Source: Catonia carolina
Lineage: Eukaryota > Arthropoda > Insecta > Hemiptera > Achilidae
Assembly (NCBI GenBank): GCA_035578175.1
Contig: JAQMRL010000008.1
Location: forward strand, 95,055,041 to 95,119,040
Reading direction: 5' to 3'
DNA: 64,000 nucleotides
Shown here: positions 34,968 to 47,546 of the stretch, one piece after another
Position numbering within the stretch: the stretch's first letter is position 1
Layout of the letters: each line of letters begins with the position of its first letter
Notes under the pieces: model-generated
Database searches by the model: none
Told to the model about the DNA's origin: nothing
The model's input: only the letters and a program-made list of their open reading frames with translations
Made by a program: the position numbers and the translations under genes

Positions 34968-35900
34968 TATTCTATGTTGTTTAGACGCATGTATTGTAAT
35001 ACTCAAGTAACACAAAGCAAAATAAAAACACCATACTATTAAAATTAACTTAATTTTTTCTTTTCGAATCATAAAGTATATTAATCCAACCAATTCGTAT
35101 TTGGCGTACATATTATAAAACAATAAATATGGTCCATACGCAATGTTAATTTGTTTAGAACACATTATTAAGTCATTAAAAGATAATCTTAATTTTTTAG
35201 TAAACTTTAATGGTATTTCATCCTCTTTTAAAAATCCGTTTTTAAAATTAATTATAAAATATTTGGTGATACTATGTAAATTTGAAATTCTTAAATTTAC
35301 GCCACGTATAACTGATATTACGAACACAAAATTTATTTGAAAAGGGATTAAATGAACTATATCAAAGAATAACCAAACGATATTCACGTCTTCGTCAAAG
35401 TAGTCGTGAATGGGTATGTGAATTGAAATAAAACTTAATGCCGCGTTTAGATAAGAAGAATATTTTCCTTCCATTTTTAAATTATCAATATTTTTTAAAT
35501 TGAAATTTTTATTTAAATTGAAATCAAAATTTTCGAATTTAATAAATATATATTTTATATTCATATATGTTTTTATCAAAGTTAAATGTTGTGTAAATAG
35601 AAATACCACTTCACCATAAAAGTAGATTATACCCACTTCTGGGATCGCAGTTTTTGCGAATGAGTAGTACCTATCGTCTGATTGAAACAAATCATAAGCA
35701 GTTAACACACCAACAACTACAACAAATATATACGAAATTATAAATTGTACATTTTTCCATCTGTACTCAAAATAACCAGATGTACTCAAAGATGTATCTT
35801 TTAACGGTACTAAACCTAGGTAACTAAAAATATTTAAAAATAATTTTACTGAATCATAAAAACGAGAATTTGAATTAATGTAATTATTACTATTAACCAT
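34968..35900 (-). CDS. Gustatory receptor first exon B
   Basis: 311 codons, from ATG at 35898-35900 to the donor ATA|GTAAGTAATA (intron from 34967). The N-terminal 60 residues are nearly identical to A (starting MVNSNNYINSNSRFYDSVKL), the middle differs (for example VGIIYFYGEVVF instead of AGKFYVYSLVVF), and it ends SITIHASKQHRI. It has the same six membrane segments and no stop or frameshift. The frame reads through the donor for about 50 more codons before a stop, which I take as intron. With its own conserved upstream block and no local exon 2, it looks like an alternative first exon. Confidence 0.78.
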
Positions 35901-36654
35901 TTTTAATAAGCAAATTTTTCTTATACTGTATCAATATTACTTATTTATTAAAATCTGAGAAAATTATTAATTTTTATGCATTTATGAAAATAAACGATGT
36001 CCATCTGTTCTGTTATCATAAATCTGTTTTAGTTTGCTACAATACAAAATTTAACGTTTAATAGAAATAACCGATTTAAAATCTAAATAAATATTTAATT
36101 CTTTTAAATAAAATATTATCTGTTTATACAATCAAAGTACTTATGTAATACATTTTAATACAATAATATTTTCATAGTATCGTATAATATTATGTTTTGT
36201 ATAAAGTTATATAAATATTTAATTTTTATGGATCGTAAATTGAGTTAAGAGGGGTTGATAATAAAACTCCATTAGGGTTTTTTTGCATTATTACAGAAAA
36301 AATATGTATTCACCTTAATGGTATTCTACTAAGGAATGACAATTATAGAAACATATTATTAAAAATGTAATTAACATAATAATGTCATAGAAATTTATTT
36401 ACAAATTATTTATATACTGTAAGAAAAAATTAATAATTAAATAAATTTCGTAGTTGATCAACAAAGCAGTAATCAATGCGTCTTAGTTGTTTCGATATGG
36501 CTTTGTATAATAAAAGGTCAGCTAATTTTAAGGTGCAAAGGACTTACGTGTCAATACCGTGAAAGAAGAAATTATGCAGCTAAGTTTCAAATATCAAGTT
36601 AAATTAAATTATCACACGAATTCTTAGACGCTTAATTTACTTGATGATAAAAGT
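35901..36654. promoter_or_regulatory. Upstream region of exon B (duplicated unit)
   Basis: Carries the conserved block GGTTGATAATAAAACTCC at about 36252 (some 350 bp before the ATG) and the second block near 36473-36565. No coding sequence. Confidence 0.4.
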
Positions 36655-37547
36655 AGCCTCTTTTGACTTGTACGATAGGGATGTTCATTGTCACCACTAT
36701 CTTTCAACTTGTCATAGAAGAGGCCATACAAGAAGTGAAAGGAACATTTGACGAACAAATAAAAATTCAAGGAGAAACAATAAAAATGCTGAGATTGGCC
36801 GATGATATAGTAGTATTAGCCGAGACAAAGAAAGAACTAGAGGATATCTTAAATAGAATGGATGAGATCATGAGAAAGGATTACATTATGAAAATTAATA
36901 AGATTAAAACGAAAGTGTTGTGCAGCAGCAAGAGTGGTTTAGAAGAGATGGGAAATGTAAAAGTAAGCATTGAAAACATACAGGAAGTTGGAGAATTCTG
37001 CTATCTAGGTAGTAAAATAACAAAGGATGGTAGAAGCACAAGTGATATTGAAAGTAGAATTGCTCAAGCTAGAAAAGCCTTTGAAATGAAAAACAGCTTA
37101 TTGACTACAAACTTTAACTTACAGATTAAAAAAAAAATTATTAAAACACTATGTTTAGTATTATAGGGGAATGAAAGTGGGTGATAGGGGCTGTAGAAAA
37201 GAAGAGGATAGAAGCTTTTGAAATGTGGTGTTATAGGAAAATGTTAAACATTAGGTGAGTGGACAAAAAAGTAATTTACAGAAGAGCGAATGAAAGAAGA
37301 AGTTTAAGGATAAGGTATAAGGATACATCTTACAAAAAGAAGGGATCTTAAGACATCTAGGTATTGTTCTATCAATAACGGAGGGTAATATTGAGGGAAT
37401 GAATTGTAAGGAGAGGTAAAGTGTAGAATATTTAAAGAAAGTTACAAAAGTTTTAGGTATGTAAATATGAAACGATTTGTGCAATAACAGCTCGGAGTAC
37501 TTCATCAAACCAGTTGAGAGACTGATGGCAAAAAACCAACACAAAAG
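36655..37547 (+). pseudogene. LINE ORF2 fragment inserted in the GR array (RTE-like)
   Basis: The open part 36663-37166 reads MLRLADDIVVLAETKKEL (the catalytic ADD loop), TKVLCSSKSG, FCYLGSKITKDGRSTSDIES and RKAFEMKNSLL, the fingers-to-thumb end of an RTE-like reverse transcriptase. Stops follow, then decayed tail sequence (FEMWCYRKMLNIR-like) and a short end near 37540. The empty site is visible in the paralogous units at 33945 and 43700, where CTTAATTTACTTG is followed directly by GAAGAAGAATGA. Confidence 0.75.
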
Positions 37548-37854
37548 AAGAATGATATAGACTAAAATAACAAAAACACTTGTCCTTCCGTCCATATTTA
37601 TCAAATAAACTATATTTTCAAGTTAAGTTCATATAATTGACTATCATCATCACAAACGATAAAAAGAAAACAGTACCGTCAACAATTTGAAAGTATCGCT
37701 TAGTTCGTTTGTATACTATATCAAGATAATAGCAGTAACACCGAGTCTTGCGTTCTACTTCACAATGCTCTGTTTCTTGGTTTTTTTTAGTAAGCCACAG
37801 TTATCTAGCACAGAATACGCTCGTTTGGCTAATAAAACAAAAGGTATGAAGAAC
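37548..37854. other. Array unit DNA, no gene
   Basis: Matches the units at about 33970-34330 and 43720-44010 (CACTTGTCCTTCCGTC, ACACCGAGTCTTGCGTTC). No exon recognised. Confidence 0.45.
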
Positions 37855-38045
37855 AACGCATCCTGCAGGGAAAGATAGATAGCAAGAGGAAGCCCGGTAG
37901 GAGAAGAATATCCTGGCTTGGGAACTTGCGAACCTGGTTTGGTAGGAGCTCCATGCAATTGTTCCGGTTGGCAGCGGATAAAGTCAAAACAGCCATGATG
38001 GTCGCCCACATCCGTAGCGGATAGGCACTCAAAGAAGAAGATGAA
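37855..38045 (+). pseudogene. Short LINE 3' end, same family as 26252
   Basis: Reads RKPGRRRISWLGNLRTWFG, then LFRLAADKVKTAMMVAHIRSG and ends with GAAGAAGATGAAGAA. It matches the C-terminus and tail of the LINE at 26252-26905. Only the last 190 bp were inserted. Confidence 0.7.
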
Positions 38046-38303
38046 GAACAACTTTAAACAAGGATAGAAATAGAGATCCCTGGACAGTTTTCAGCTTAAT
38101 AAACCAAGATAGAGAAAATTTTGGTTTCACATGGATGGCATATAGATGGATCTCAGACTTTCATTATTCTACAGCCGTCTGCATTGTCTAATGGGTCAAT
38201 CTGCATTGACTAGATTGCGAGTAAGTCGAAAAGAGTTACGTAGCTCCTACATTTTTGTTATTACTCGTAAATGTGAAGTAATTTGTTCTTTATATTAAAC
38301 GAT

Positions 38304-38696
38304 GCCCAAAACGGGCAGGTGGAGTGTTATTTTAATTGCACTCTATCTATTTGGTCCAGGGCTAAAAAAAATAGTTCTGTTTCTTATCACATAGTCAGCA
38401 CGTATATGACTGAACTATTTAAGAACAGAAGAGGTAAAGGTGTAAAAGACACTAGTCAGAGTTATCTCCTCTGAGAGTAATGAATTTCACTATACAGCCA
38501 GACCCTGTGGTGAATGAAGTGAAGGTGTCATTTGCAGGGTGGAAAGTGAGTGCTTTTCGGAGGGCTTGGCATGCTGATAAGCATACTCTTTCAACTCAGT
38601 GAGGAAGGCAATTGTAAACCACCTTACTTCTCGTTTTTACTTAGTAAAACCTCTAGAGGTTCAAGCCAGCCTTTCGGCTGTTGACCTAAACAAACA
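38304..38696 (+). repeat. R400 repeat, copy 4
   Basis: Starts GCCCAAAACGGGCAGGTGGA and ends TTGACCTAAACAAACA. It belongs to a subtype, with copies 6 and 8, whose end reads GGCTGTTGACC rather than GGCTGATGACC. Confidence 0.75.
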
Positions 38697-39184
38697 GGTT
38701 AAACGGTGGCTGTAAGACATAAAATGTTTCTTTACAAAGAATTTAAAGCTAAAGTATAACTGAAGGACCTGATGTTTAGGTTTCTTTTAGGTCTGATCTG
38801 AGCGGTTCCTGCCTGGCAGGAACCGCTCAGACTTTGCATAACAAATATTGATCGTTATTTTTTAATTTATCAATTGAAATAGAGCTAAAAATATTATTTT
38901 TCTCCCTTTTCTTAATTTTATACTTGATATATTAATTTAATAATTCAGAATATGAAAGATGTTGCTGTTCTACTGATTTTCTTTCCTCTCTAACTGTTTT
39001 TTAGTTACCTGAATGGGTTTTCAATCAGTATTCTGTAATGAATGCTTCAGTGGCCTTTTCAATGCCATCAATAAATGCTTTTAACTATTATCCGCTCCCT
39101 GAATTTATCTTTATCAATTAACTTATGCAACGACTAACAATGAAGTGCAAAATTTCATGTAAAAATAAATTTTAATACAAATTT
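38697..39184. other. Array unit DNA downstream of exon C
   Basis: Contains an 18-bp inverted pair (GCGGTTCCTGCC / GGCAGGAACCGC, about 38800-38827) that can form a hairpin. It also holds the stretch before the splice donor shared with the other units. No exon 2 copy recognised. Confidence 0.45.
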
Positions 39185-39190
39185 ACTTAC

Positions 39191-40130
39191 AATTCTATGT
39201 TGTTTAGACGCATATGTTGTAATAAACAAGTAGCACAAAACAAAATAAAACAACAATATTATTGTAATAAACGATAATTTTTCTTTCCGAATCATAAAAA
39301 GTATATGAATCCAACCAGCTCTTTTTTGGCGTATATATGAAAGTACAATAAATATGGTCCATACGCAATGTTCATTTGTTTTGAACACATTATTAAGTCA
39401 TTAAAAGATAATCTTAATTTTTTAGTAAACTTTGAAGGTATTTCATCCTCTTATAAAAATCCGTTTTTTAAATTAAATATAAAATATTTAGTTATGCTAT
39501 GTAAATTTGAAATTCTTAAATTAACTCCTCGTCTAACAGATATTAAGAACACGAAATTAATTTGAAATGGGACCATATGTGCTGTATCAAAGAATAACCA
39601 AACGTTATTAGCGGTTTCGTCAAAGTAATCGTATATGGGTATAGGTATTGTAATAAAACTTAATGCCATGTTTAGATAAGAAGAATATTTTCCTTCCATT
39701 TTTAAATTATGAATATTTTTTAATTTAAAATTTTTATTTAAATTGGAATCGAAATTTTCAAATTTGATAAATATAATTTTTATATTCATATATGTTTTTA
39801 TCAATGTTAAATGTTGTATAAATAGAATTATTACTTGACTATAACAGTAGAGTTACCCACTTCTGGGATCGCAGTTTTTACAAATAAGTAGAATGTTGGT
39901 TCTGATTCAAACAAACCATAAGCAGTTAATAAACCGACTCCTACAACATATATGTACGAAACTATAATTTTTATGTTTTTCCATCTGTACTCAAAATAAC
40001 CAGACGTACTCAAAGATGTATCGTTTAAAGGAACTAAACCTAGATAACAAAAAATATTTAAAAATAATTTTACTGAATCATAGAAACGAGAATTTGAATT
40101 TATATAATAATTATTATTATTATTGACCAT
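39191..40130 (-). pseudogene. Gustatory receptor first exon C, pseudogene
   Basis: Homologous along its whole length to A, B and D (starting MVNNNNNYYINSNSRFYDSV, ending TTYASKQHRI) and it keeps the donor ATT|GTAAGTAAA at 39190. Three lesions break it. A 1-bp deletion near 39850, after AIPEVGN, shifts the frame. A TAA near 39449 replaces the CAA (A) or AAA (B) codon of the NGFLQEDE / NGFLKEDE region. A 2-bp insertion near 39299 follows the second-last membrane region (IYFL instead of IYFMIRK). The net +1 explains its 940-bp length against 939 expected. The promoter-side block is still present but separated by a 1.96-kb LTR element. Confidence 0.85.
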
Positions 40131-40451
40131 TTTAAGTAAACTTATCTACCACTCTAAAAATATTTTTTGTTTATTTATATAATTATAGGCCTATTACGCG
40201 TTAAATTTTGTAAATATTTTATTAACTCATTTATTAAAATCTGTGAAATTTATTAACTTCTATGCATTTATGAAAACAAAACATGTACAATTGTTCCGTC
40301 ATCAAAAATCTGTTCTAGTTTTCTACAATACCAAATAACACGTATAATAGAAATAACTCACATAAATTTAAACTTTTCAAGAAAATAAATAATCTGTTTA
40401 TACAAATAAAGTATGTAATACATTTTAATTTAATAATAAATATTTTTATAA
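40131..40451. promoter_or_regulatory. Upstream region of pseudogene C
   Basis: Duplicated unit DNA up to the LTR insertion; the conserved block TTGATAATAAAATTCC continues on the far side at about 42484. Confidence 0.4.
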
Positions 40452-42408
40452 TGTAGCCCCCTTTTTGCTCACGCGAACCCCAAAGGTTCGCTACCAAAAG
40501 CAAAAGTGGCACAGGGGACAAGAAAAAAAAACTACCCCAAAAACAGACTGCGGTGATGTGGTGCAAAGAAAATAAAATTAACAAGATTAATTTTGATTAC
40601 TTGAAAATTTAATAAAAAAATATTAATAGATAGGTAACCTTTATAAATATAAGATAAATTAAGTTTTATGTTCAGTATTTAAGAAGAATTACAAAAACGT
40701 TACGCAGGCATTAAATTGAAATTATCATAATTAATGACCAAAATTTTATATTATAGTACGAGCTCAATAATAATTTAGCATGCTTTAAACTGGATCCAGA
40801 AATATAATTTAAGAAAATCTTTAAGTAATTTTAAAATAGAAAAGACCATTTCGGTTTTACAATTATAATTATTAGAAATTAATAAGCGATAAATAGAAAT
40901 CAAATGAAAGTACCAAATTAAATATAAGAATTAATCCGATTGCCTTTACATGAAAGAAATTCATGAAAAATAAAATTTAAATAAAAAAAACATGATTAAA
41001 CTGTTTCTTTAAAAGATTTGATCTTAAATAAAAAAACCAAAAAAATAGTATATAATTAGTTTCACTAAACGAAACACAAGGTAAATTTTACCTTGAGTAA
41101 CAAAATTTAATTTTACAAGATAATCATCATGCAATATTTTAGCAAAATAATTCAAATTTTTATTTATAATAATAAAAAAAAATAAGAGAAAGCCAGAAAA
41201 ACAAAAGGCTTAATACAATATTAACATTATAAGTTAAATGCAAAACATGTTTTGTCCACCACGAGACAAGATTATGCAAAATTGCATAATGCAGCAAACA
41301 TAAGAATAATAAGGATCATTTTTATGATTAACAAAATTAATTATAAAAATTAAAATATTTGTAATATGAGAAATTTATCAGTTATCATAAATTGAAGACG
41401 GATGAGTAGAATTAGAAGAATAAGGATGATCCCCGAAAGAACATGCTAGTTAGCTAGCCGGAGACTTGTTTAAACCAAAGGCGACTTGTCCATTTAAAAT
41501 CAGTGATTCCAGATTTATGTTTACTGAATATTTGGGCCCAAAATTTTATCTTGTGCAAAGAATTAGTTTACAGATGAGTTGATTTAAAATTATAAAAGGC
41601 GACACTTTCAGGTGAAGTTAGAATAGTTGAAATTGACCTTTTGGCTTCCATGTCGCCCCAAAAGGATTAGTAAAACTTGTATAAAATATTGAAGGAACTG
41701 CTCTCCAAAGCTGGTCCCTGCAAAGAGCAGAAAACCAGGACTTAGAATAATGAGGGCCTCCGCAAAAGACATACAAAAGATTTAATTAAAAGTAGGTAAA
41801 CCCCACCAGCACAGCAAAAGATTAAAGAAAAGAAAAAAAAACTTAATAGCAAACTTTAAGAAAAGCTTTAAGTTAAAATTTAGAAAATAAAATTACCCAA
41901 AAGGGTTTACCAAAAATTTACAAAATCTTAAAAAAATCGTTTACGGCTACAATGGGTTTTAACTACAAGCATAATAAAAGAAATAGAACAAGGACTTACC
42001 GTAAAAAAAACGGGAATTGCAATTAGTCATACAGCAACGTAAAAGCGCCCCGAAAAGAAACAATAAAAATTTACGGCACACATAATTCAAGAACCGAACA
42101 TCTTCCAGACCAATTGCAAAAAGAGAGCGAGTATATCAAATCATTCATAATGAAGCCTCGGTTCTGACGTCACCGACCCCTTCCCCCCGCTAAACATGTA
42201 CCAAGAGAACATGAAAAGCAAGAAGAAACGGATTCGACAAGAAGGGACAGATAACAGCAGTCGGCAGTACAAAGACCGAATGAATGCAAATTGATAACGA
42301 GATAACGGATTACGGCGACATTAAAAGATAACGAAATTTAAATTCAACATAACAGAAAAAGGAAAAATAAATAATTAAATAAAGTAACATTAATTTAAAA
42401 ATGTTACA
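40452..42408 (+). mobile_element. Long A-rich solo LTR or LTR-type non-autonomous element
   Basis: Begins TGTAGCCCCC and ends ATGTTACA, with ATAA duplicated at 40448-40451 and 42409-42412. The paralogous units show the empty site. The 1957 bp are strongly A-rich on the plus strand, contain no coding frame of note and show no repeated ends inside, so a large solo LTR is the simplest reading. A non-autonomous element that lost one LTR is possible. The strand is taken from the A bias only. Confidence 0.55.
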
Positions 42409-42829
42409 ATAATGCCGTATAATATTATGTTTGTTAACATTATAAAAATATTCTCATAGATCGTATATAGAGAGTTAAGAGGGGTTGATAATAAAATTCC
42501 ATTAGGGTAATTCTTATGCATTATTACATGAAAAATAAGTGTTCACCCTGATTGAATTCTATCTTGGGATTACAATTGTAAAAATATTATACTAAATATG
42601 TATTTAACATTATATCATCATACAGAAATTTATATACGTTAAAAATACTGTAAGAAAAAATTAATGACAAGCAATTTTATAGCTGATCCGAACGCAATAA
42701 TCAATAAAACTGCTGTTGTTTCGATATGACTTTGTATAATAGGAGCTTGGCTAATTATAAGCTGCAAAGAACTTACGTGTCAACATTGTGAAAAAACAAA
42801 TTATGCAGCTCAGTTCATATACAGAGTGA
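42409..42829. promoter_or_regulatory. Upstream region of C, continued
   Basis: Holds the conserved block GGTTGATAATAAAATTCC at about 42482 and the second block near 42710-42800, as in units A, B and D. Confidence 0.4.
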
Positions 42830-42831
42830 TT

Positions 42832-43644
42832 CACGAAGATATGCAGAAACTTTGGGAGCCCATTGTACATGTAAAAACAATGAAAAAAGTTTATATAAAC
42901 ATGGGTCCAGAAATGCTTCGTTACCGAGTTACGGCTAGCGAAAGATTTCCCCCGGATTTCTGCTCACCAGGTGAAATGAGGTCTTCCTGAAATTCTGGAA
43001 TTCTCGAATTCAATCGTTTCTTATGGTTTTTGACCTGATAAATTGAATAAAACAGGTCCCGGAACTGTAAGTTAAATAGTTTTTGAGAAAAACAGTATCA
43101 AATACAAAAAAATGGAGTGAAAAAAACACATTTTTTCATCTTTGTTTTTCCGGTTAATTTTACTTTGTACTGTTATGAATAAAAATTAATTTTATCAAAC
43201 ATCTATTCGCTTTCTGTGTACTTCATTTACACCGGTTTGTTCAGAATAAAATTTTCTACATGTTGTATTCAAAAATTTTAACTGTTTCTTGGTGAAATAA
43301 CAAAGTTATTCTTGCCCAAAGATGAAAAAATGTATTTTCACTCCATTTTTTGCATTTGTCACTGGTTTTCTTAAAAACTATTTAACTTACAGTTCTGGGA
43401 CCTGTTTTATTCAATTTATCAGATCAAAAACCATGAGAAATGATTAAATTCGTTCCTTAATCATCTTACCAGAATTTCAGGAAGACCTCATTTCACAATG
43501 TGAGCTGAAATCCGGGCGAAACTTTCGCTAGCCGTAACTCGGAAACGAAGCATTTCCGGACCCATGTTTATAGAAACGTTTTTCATTATTTTTACATGTA
43601 CAATGAGCTCCAAAAGTTTCTGCATATCTTCGTGAATCACCCTG
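42832..43644. mobile_element. Foldback MITE with about 320-bp inverted repeats
   Basis: Left end CAGAGTGATTCACGAAG, right end CTTCGTGAATCACCCTG, with TA on both sides (42830 and 43645). The arms run inward to GGAGTGAAAAAAACACATTT and its counterpart near 43330, leaving a loop of about 170 bp. The other array units show the empty TA site (CAAATATCAAG). No coding sequence; a Tc1/mariner-related MITE is likely. Confidence 0.8.
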
Positions 43645-44963
43645 TATCAAGTAAAATTAAAAGTCACACGAATTCTTAGGCGCTTAATTTACTTGATAAT
43701 GGAAGAAGAATGAATTAGACTAAAAGAACTAAAAACACTTGTCCTTCCGTCCCTATTTATCAAATAAACTACACTTTTAATTTAAGTTCAAATGATTGAC
43801 TATCATTATCACAAACGCATAAAAAGAAAATACTACTGCTAACAATTTAATAGCATCGCTTAGTTCGTTGTAGGCCTATTATCGTGATAATAACAGTAAC
43901 ACCGAGTCTTGCGTTCTACTTTTACAATGCTCTGTTTCTTGGTTTTTTTTTGAATAAGCCACAGTTATCTAGTACAGAATAAACTCGTTTGGCTAATAAA
44001 ACAAAAGGTATGAAGAACAATTTTATTAGATGGATCACAGACAATTAATTTATAATTGTACTGCCGTCCGCATGGTCTAATAGGTCCAATCTGCATTCAC
44101 TAGATTGCGAGTAAGCCGAAAAGAGTTACGTAGCTACTTAATATTTGTTATTAATAATAAATGTGAAGAAAATCGTGCTATTGGATGAAAGGCGGCTATA
44201 GAAAATTACCAATTCGGGTACAAAGAATTTAAAGCTTAAGTAAAACTTAAGGACCTGATGTTTATGTTTCTCTTGGGTCTGATCATACCTGACAGGAGCC
44301 GCTCACTTTTAGCAAAATAAGGGAACCCGGAATGCCTATCTCCGTAATGTTAATGTAAGAAACGTTTTCTCAAAAACTGTTAAGAATTATCCTCTCGAAT
44401 TTTCTTTTGGTTATTTTTCAGGCTATTTTGCACCCATTGAGTTAGTAGAATCTTCATATATACTGTTAGGAAGATAAGACTTTTTTGAAATTACCACTTT
44501 TGAAAATCATAACTTTTTTGCCTATTCAGGTGGAAAATAAATATTTAAACACATTATGTTACCGTAATATTAAGTCAGTACATTGAAATCATAATATGAA
44601 AGGCTGTGCAAAAATTTCATTAAAATCCATTCTCAGTTGGCTGAGGAAATGTTCCTAATGCGTCAAAAATTGCTATTTGCGGGAAACAAGAAAAACTAAA
44701 TGAGAACACATTATACGTTAAATAATTTAATATGTTACTTTTTACAGTTCAGAGGTTAATATATTGTACTCACAGGTACTCTGGTGTTAACTTAAAGTTT
44801 TAAAACAAAAAATATCGCACAAAATAAAAAAGATTGTGTACTTATTGTTGTCATTAAAAAAAATAGAGATGTTATGCAAATAGTAACATTTAAAAAATAA
44901 CGTAAAGATTCAAAATATTTTTAATTAAAAAAAAACAGAAACTGCAAACCCCCAACAAATATA

Positions 44964-45045
<82 letters not shown>

Positions 45046-45234
45046 AATTACAAATGCAGCATACTCTGAATTTTAATAATTTGCAAAAAACCGGAAATGT
45101 GAAAATTTTAAAGTTTTTTCGTTCCGGGTACACTTAAGTAATGGTTTTTTTTGTAATTCGTGTTATTAAAATAGGGTTATAAGACAATTCCCTTCTCATT
45201 TCTTCCAAATGTTATACTTCATATATATTATATG
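43645..45234. other. Array unit DNA and unplaced sequence, with a TA microsatellite
   Basis: 43650-44310 matches the other units (CACTTGTCCTTCCGTC, CGAGTCTTGCGTTC, GTTACGTAGCTACTT). About 44320-44940 has no match in the array and nothing recognised. A pure TA tract occupies 44966-45042. Confidence 0.5.
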
Positions 45235-45830
45235 TATAGTGGCGACTATTTACAACACTATGGGTCGTTTGTCGCAGTCAAAACGCCATTTTTGCCTGTC
45301 TTGCCATGACTCCTCCTCCATGTTTCTTCTCCCCATGGCTCTGTCAATACCTTCCATCCATCTCCCTCTCGGTCTTCCTCTTTTTCTATTTCGCTGCGGT
45401 CTCCAGTTCCACGCCTTCAGTGGGATTCGTACGTTGCTCATTCTTCGCATGTGACCATACCAGTGCAGTTGTTTTCTCTCAATACGGTCTATTATTGAGT
45501 CTTCAATGCCCATTATCTCTCTTACTCTTATATTCGTTACCCTATCTCGTAACGTCAATCTGCAACATCTTCTCCAATATCTGTTCTCCACTGTACTGAT
45601 TCTATTTTTCATGTTTTGTGTAATGGTCCACACTTCTGCCCCATATGTCACCGTACCTTCCACTATTGCTGAAAATATTCGTTTCTTTATGTCTTTTCTT
45701 ATGTTGAGACTCCACAGAATTGAGTTCAGTTGACCAGTTAATGCCTTTCCTTTCACAATTTTATTAGCTATGTCTTTTTCGTCCCTTCCATTTTTTGTAA
45801 TGTACATCTATATTTTTTGTAATGTACATA
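45235..45830 (-). pseudogene. LINE ORF2 C-terminal tail (RTE-like), inserted downstream of exon D
   Basis: The minus-strand frame 45807-45250 reads DIANKIVKGKALTGQLNSIL, GTVTYGAEVWTITQN, WRRCCRLTLRDRVTN, QLHWYGHMRRMSN and RKRGRPRGRWMEGIDRAMG. This is the post-reverse-transcriptase region of an RTE-like LINE. The frame is unbroken. It splits unit sequence that is continuous at about 34725 in the B unit. Confidence 0.75.
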
Positions 45831-46072
45831 TATATTAATTTAAAAATTCAGCGTATGAATGGATCTGCTGATTTACTTTCACATCCTAGCTTTTCGAACA
45901 GGGTTTTCAGAATATTTTCCCGTCAGTATTCTGTAATGAACGCTTCAGTGGCTCTCCAATACCGTGAATAAATCCGCCCCACTAAATTTATATTTATACA
46001 CTGACTTGTGCAACGAATAACAACGATGTGCAAAATTTCACGTACAAATAAATTTAGTGGAAAATTACTTAC

Positions 46073-47005
46073 AATTCTATGTTGTTTAGACGCATGTGTG
46101 GTAATAAAAACGTAGCACATAGCAAAATACAACCACCACACTATCATAAGAACCGATAATTTTTCATTCCGAATCATTAAGTATACGAATCCAACCAATT
46201 CGAATTTGGCGAATATATTATAGAACAATAAATATGGTCCATACGCAATGTTTATTTGTTTTGAACACATTATTAAGTCATTAAAAGATAATCTTAATTT
46301 TTTAGTAAACTTTAATGGTATTTCATCCTCTTTTAAAAACCCATTTTTTAAATTAAATATAAAATATTTAGTTATACTATGTAAATTTGAAATTCTTAAA
46401 TTAATGCCACGTATAACTGATATTAAGAACACAAAATGAATTTGAAAAGGGACTATAAGAGCTATATCAAATAATAGCCAAATGTTATTAACGGTTTCGT
46501 CTAAGTAATCTAGTATGGGTATATGTAATGTAGTAAAACTTAATGCCGCGTTTAGATAAGAAGAATATTTTCCTTCCATTTTTAAATTATCAATATTTTT
46601 TAATTTGAAATTTTTATTTAAATTGAAATCAAAATTTTCGAATTTAATAAATATATATTTTATATTCATATATGTTTTTATCAAAGTTAAATGTTGTGTT
46701 AACAGAAATACTACTAGACTATAAACGTAGAATTTACCAGCTTCTGGGTTCACAGTTTTTGCAAATAAGTAGAAACTTTCGTCTGATTCAAACAAACCAT
46801 AAGCAGTTATTACACCAACAACTACAACATATTTGTACGAAATTATAAATTGTACGTTTTTCCATCTGTACTCAAAATAACCACGTGCACTCAAAGATGT
46901 ATCTTTTAACGGAACTAAACCTAGATAAGTAAAAATATTTAAAAATAATTTTACTGAATCATAAAAACGAGAATTTAAATAAAAGTAATTATTATTATTG
47001 ACCAT
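46073..47005 (-). CDS. Gustatory receptor first exon D
   Basis: 311 codons, from ATG at 47003-47005 to the donor ATT|GTAAGTAATT (intron from 46072). It starts MVNNNNYFYLNSRFYDSVKL and ends TTHASKQHRI. No stop or frameshift. Residues about 70-255 are almost identical to A, including LFESDESFYLFAKT and LSFTTLHIPILDYLDETVNN, while the two ends differ from A (ARGYFEYRW, YKYVVVVGVITAY, NIFAKFELVGFVYLMIRNEK). The membrane topology is as in A. The open frame continues about 50 codons past the donor to 45923, which I treat as intron. Confidence 0.78.
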
Positions 47006-47105
47006 TTTTATTTAATAACCAAATTTATGTTGTGCTCTTATCAATATTTATGTTATTACACATATATAATGTTATATGTTATTACACATATAAATATTAT
47101 TTTCT

Positions 47106-47505
47106 GCCCATGACGGACAGGTGGAGTGTCAAATTATTTACACTCAATCTGTTCGTTGCAGGGCTAAAATAAATAGTTCTGTTTCTTATCACATGGTCAG
47201 CCAATTAAATGACTGAATCATTTAAGAACAGAAGAGGTAGAGGTGCAAAAGACACTAATCAGAGTTATCTCCTCTGAAAGTAATGAATTTCATTATACAG
47301 CCAGACCCTGTGGTGAATGAAGTGAAGGTGTCGTTTGCAGAGTGGAAAATATGTGTTTTTCAGAGGGCCCGGCATGCTGATAAGCGTACTTTTCCACTCA
47401 GTGAGGAAGGCAACGGTAAACCACCTCACTCCTCGTTTTACTTAGTAAAACCTCTACAGGTTCAAACCAGCCTTTTGGCTGATGACCTAAACAACACAAC
47501 AACAA
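47106..47505 (+). repeat. R400 repeat, copy 5, in the upstream region of exon D
   Basis: Starts GCCCATGACGGACAGGTGGA and ends GATGACCTAAACAACACAACAAC. It lies about 100 bp upstream of the exon D start, between the ATG and the conserved upstream block near 47847. Confidence 0.75.
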
Positions 47506-47515
47506 ATATTATTTA

Positions 47516-47546
<31 letters not shown>

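Noticed and set aside
44921..45133. Open frame with an IY repeat
   Set aside because: It is a translation of the TA microsatellite.
45209..45733. Plus-strand frames of 75-97 codons
   Set aside because: They are antisense to an unbroken LINE C-terminal frame on the minus strand.
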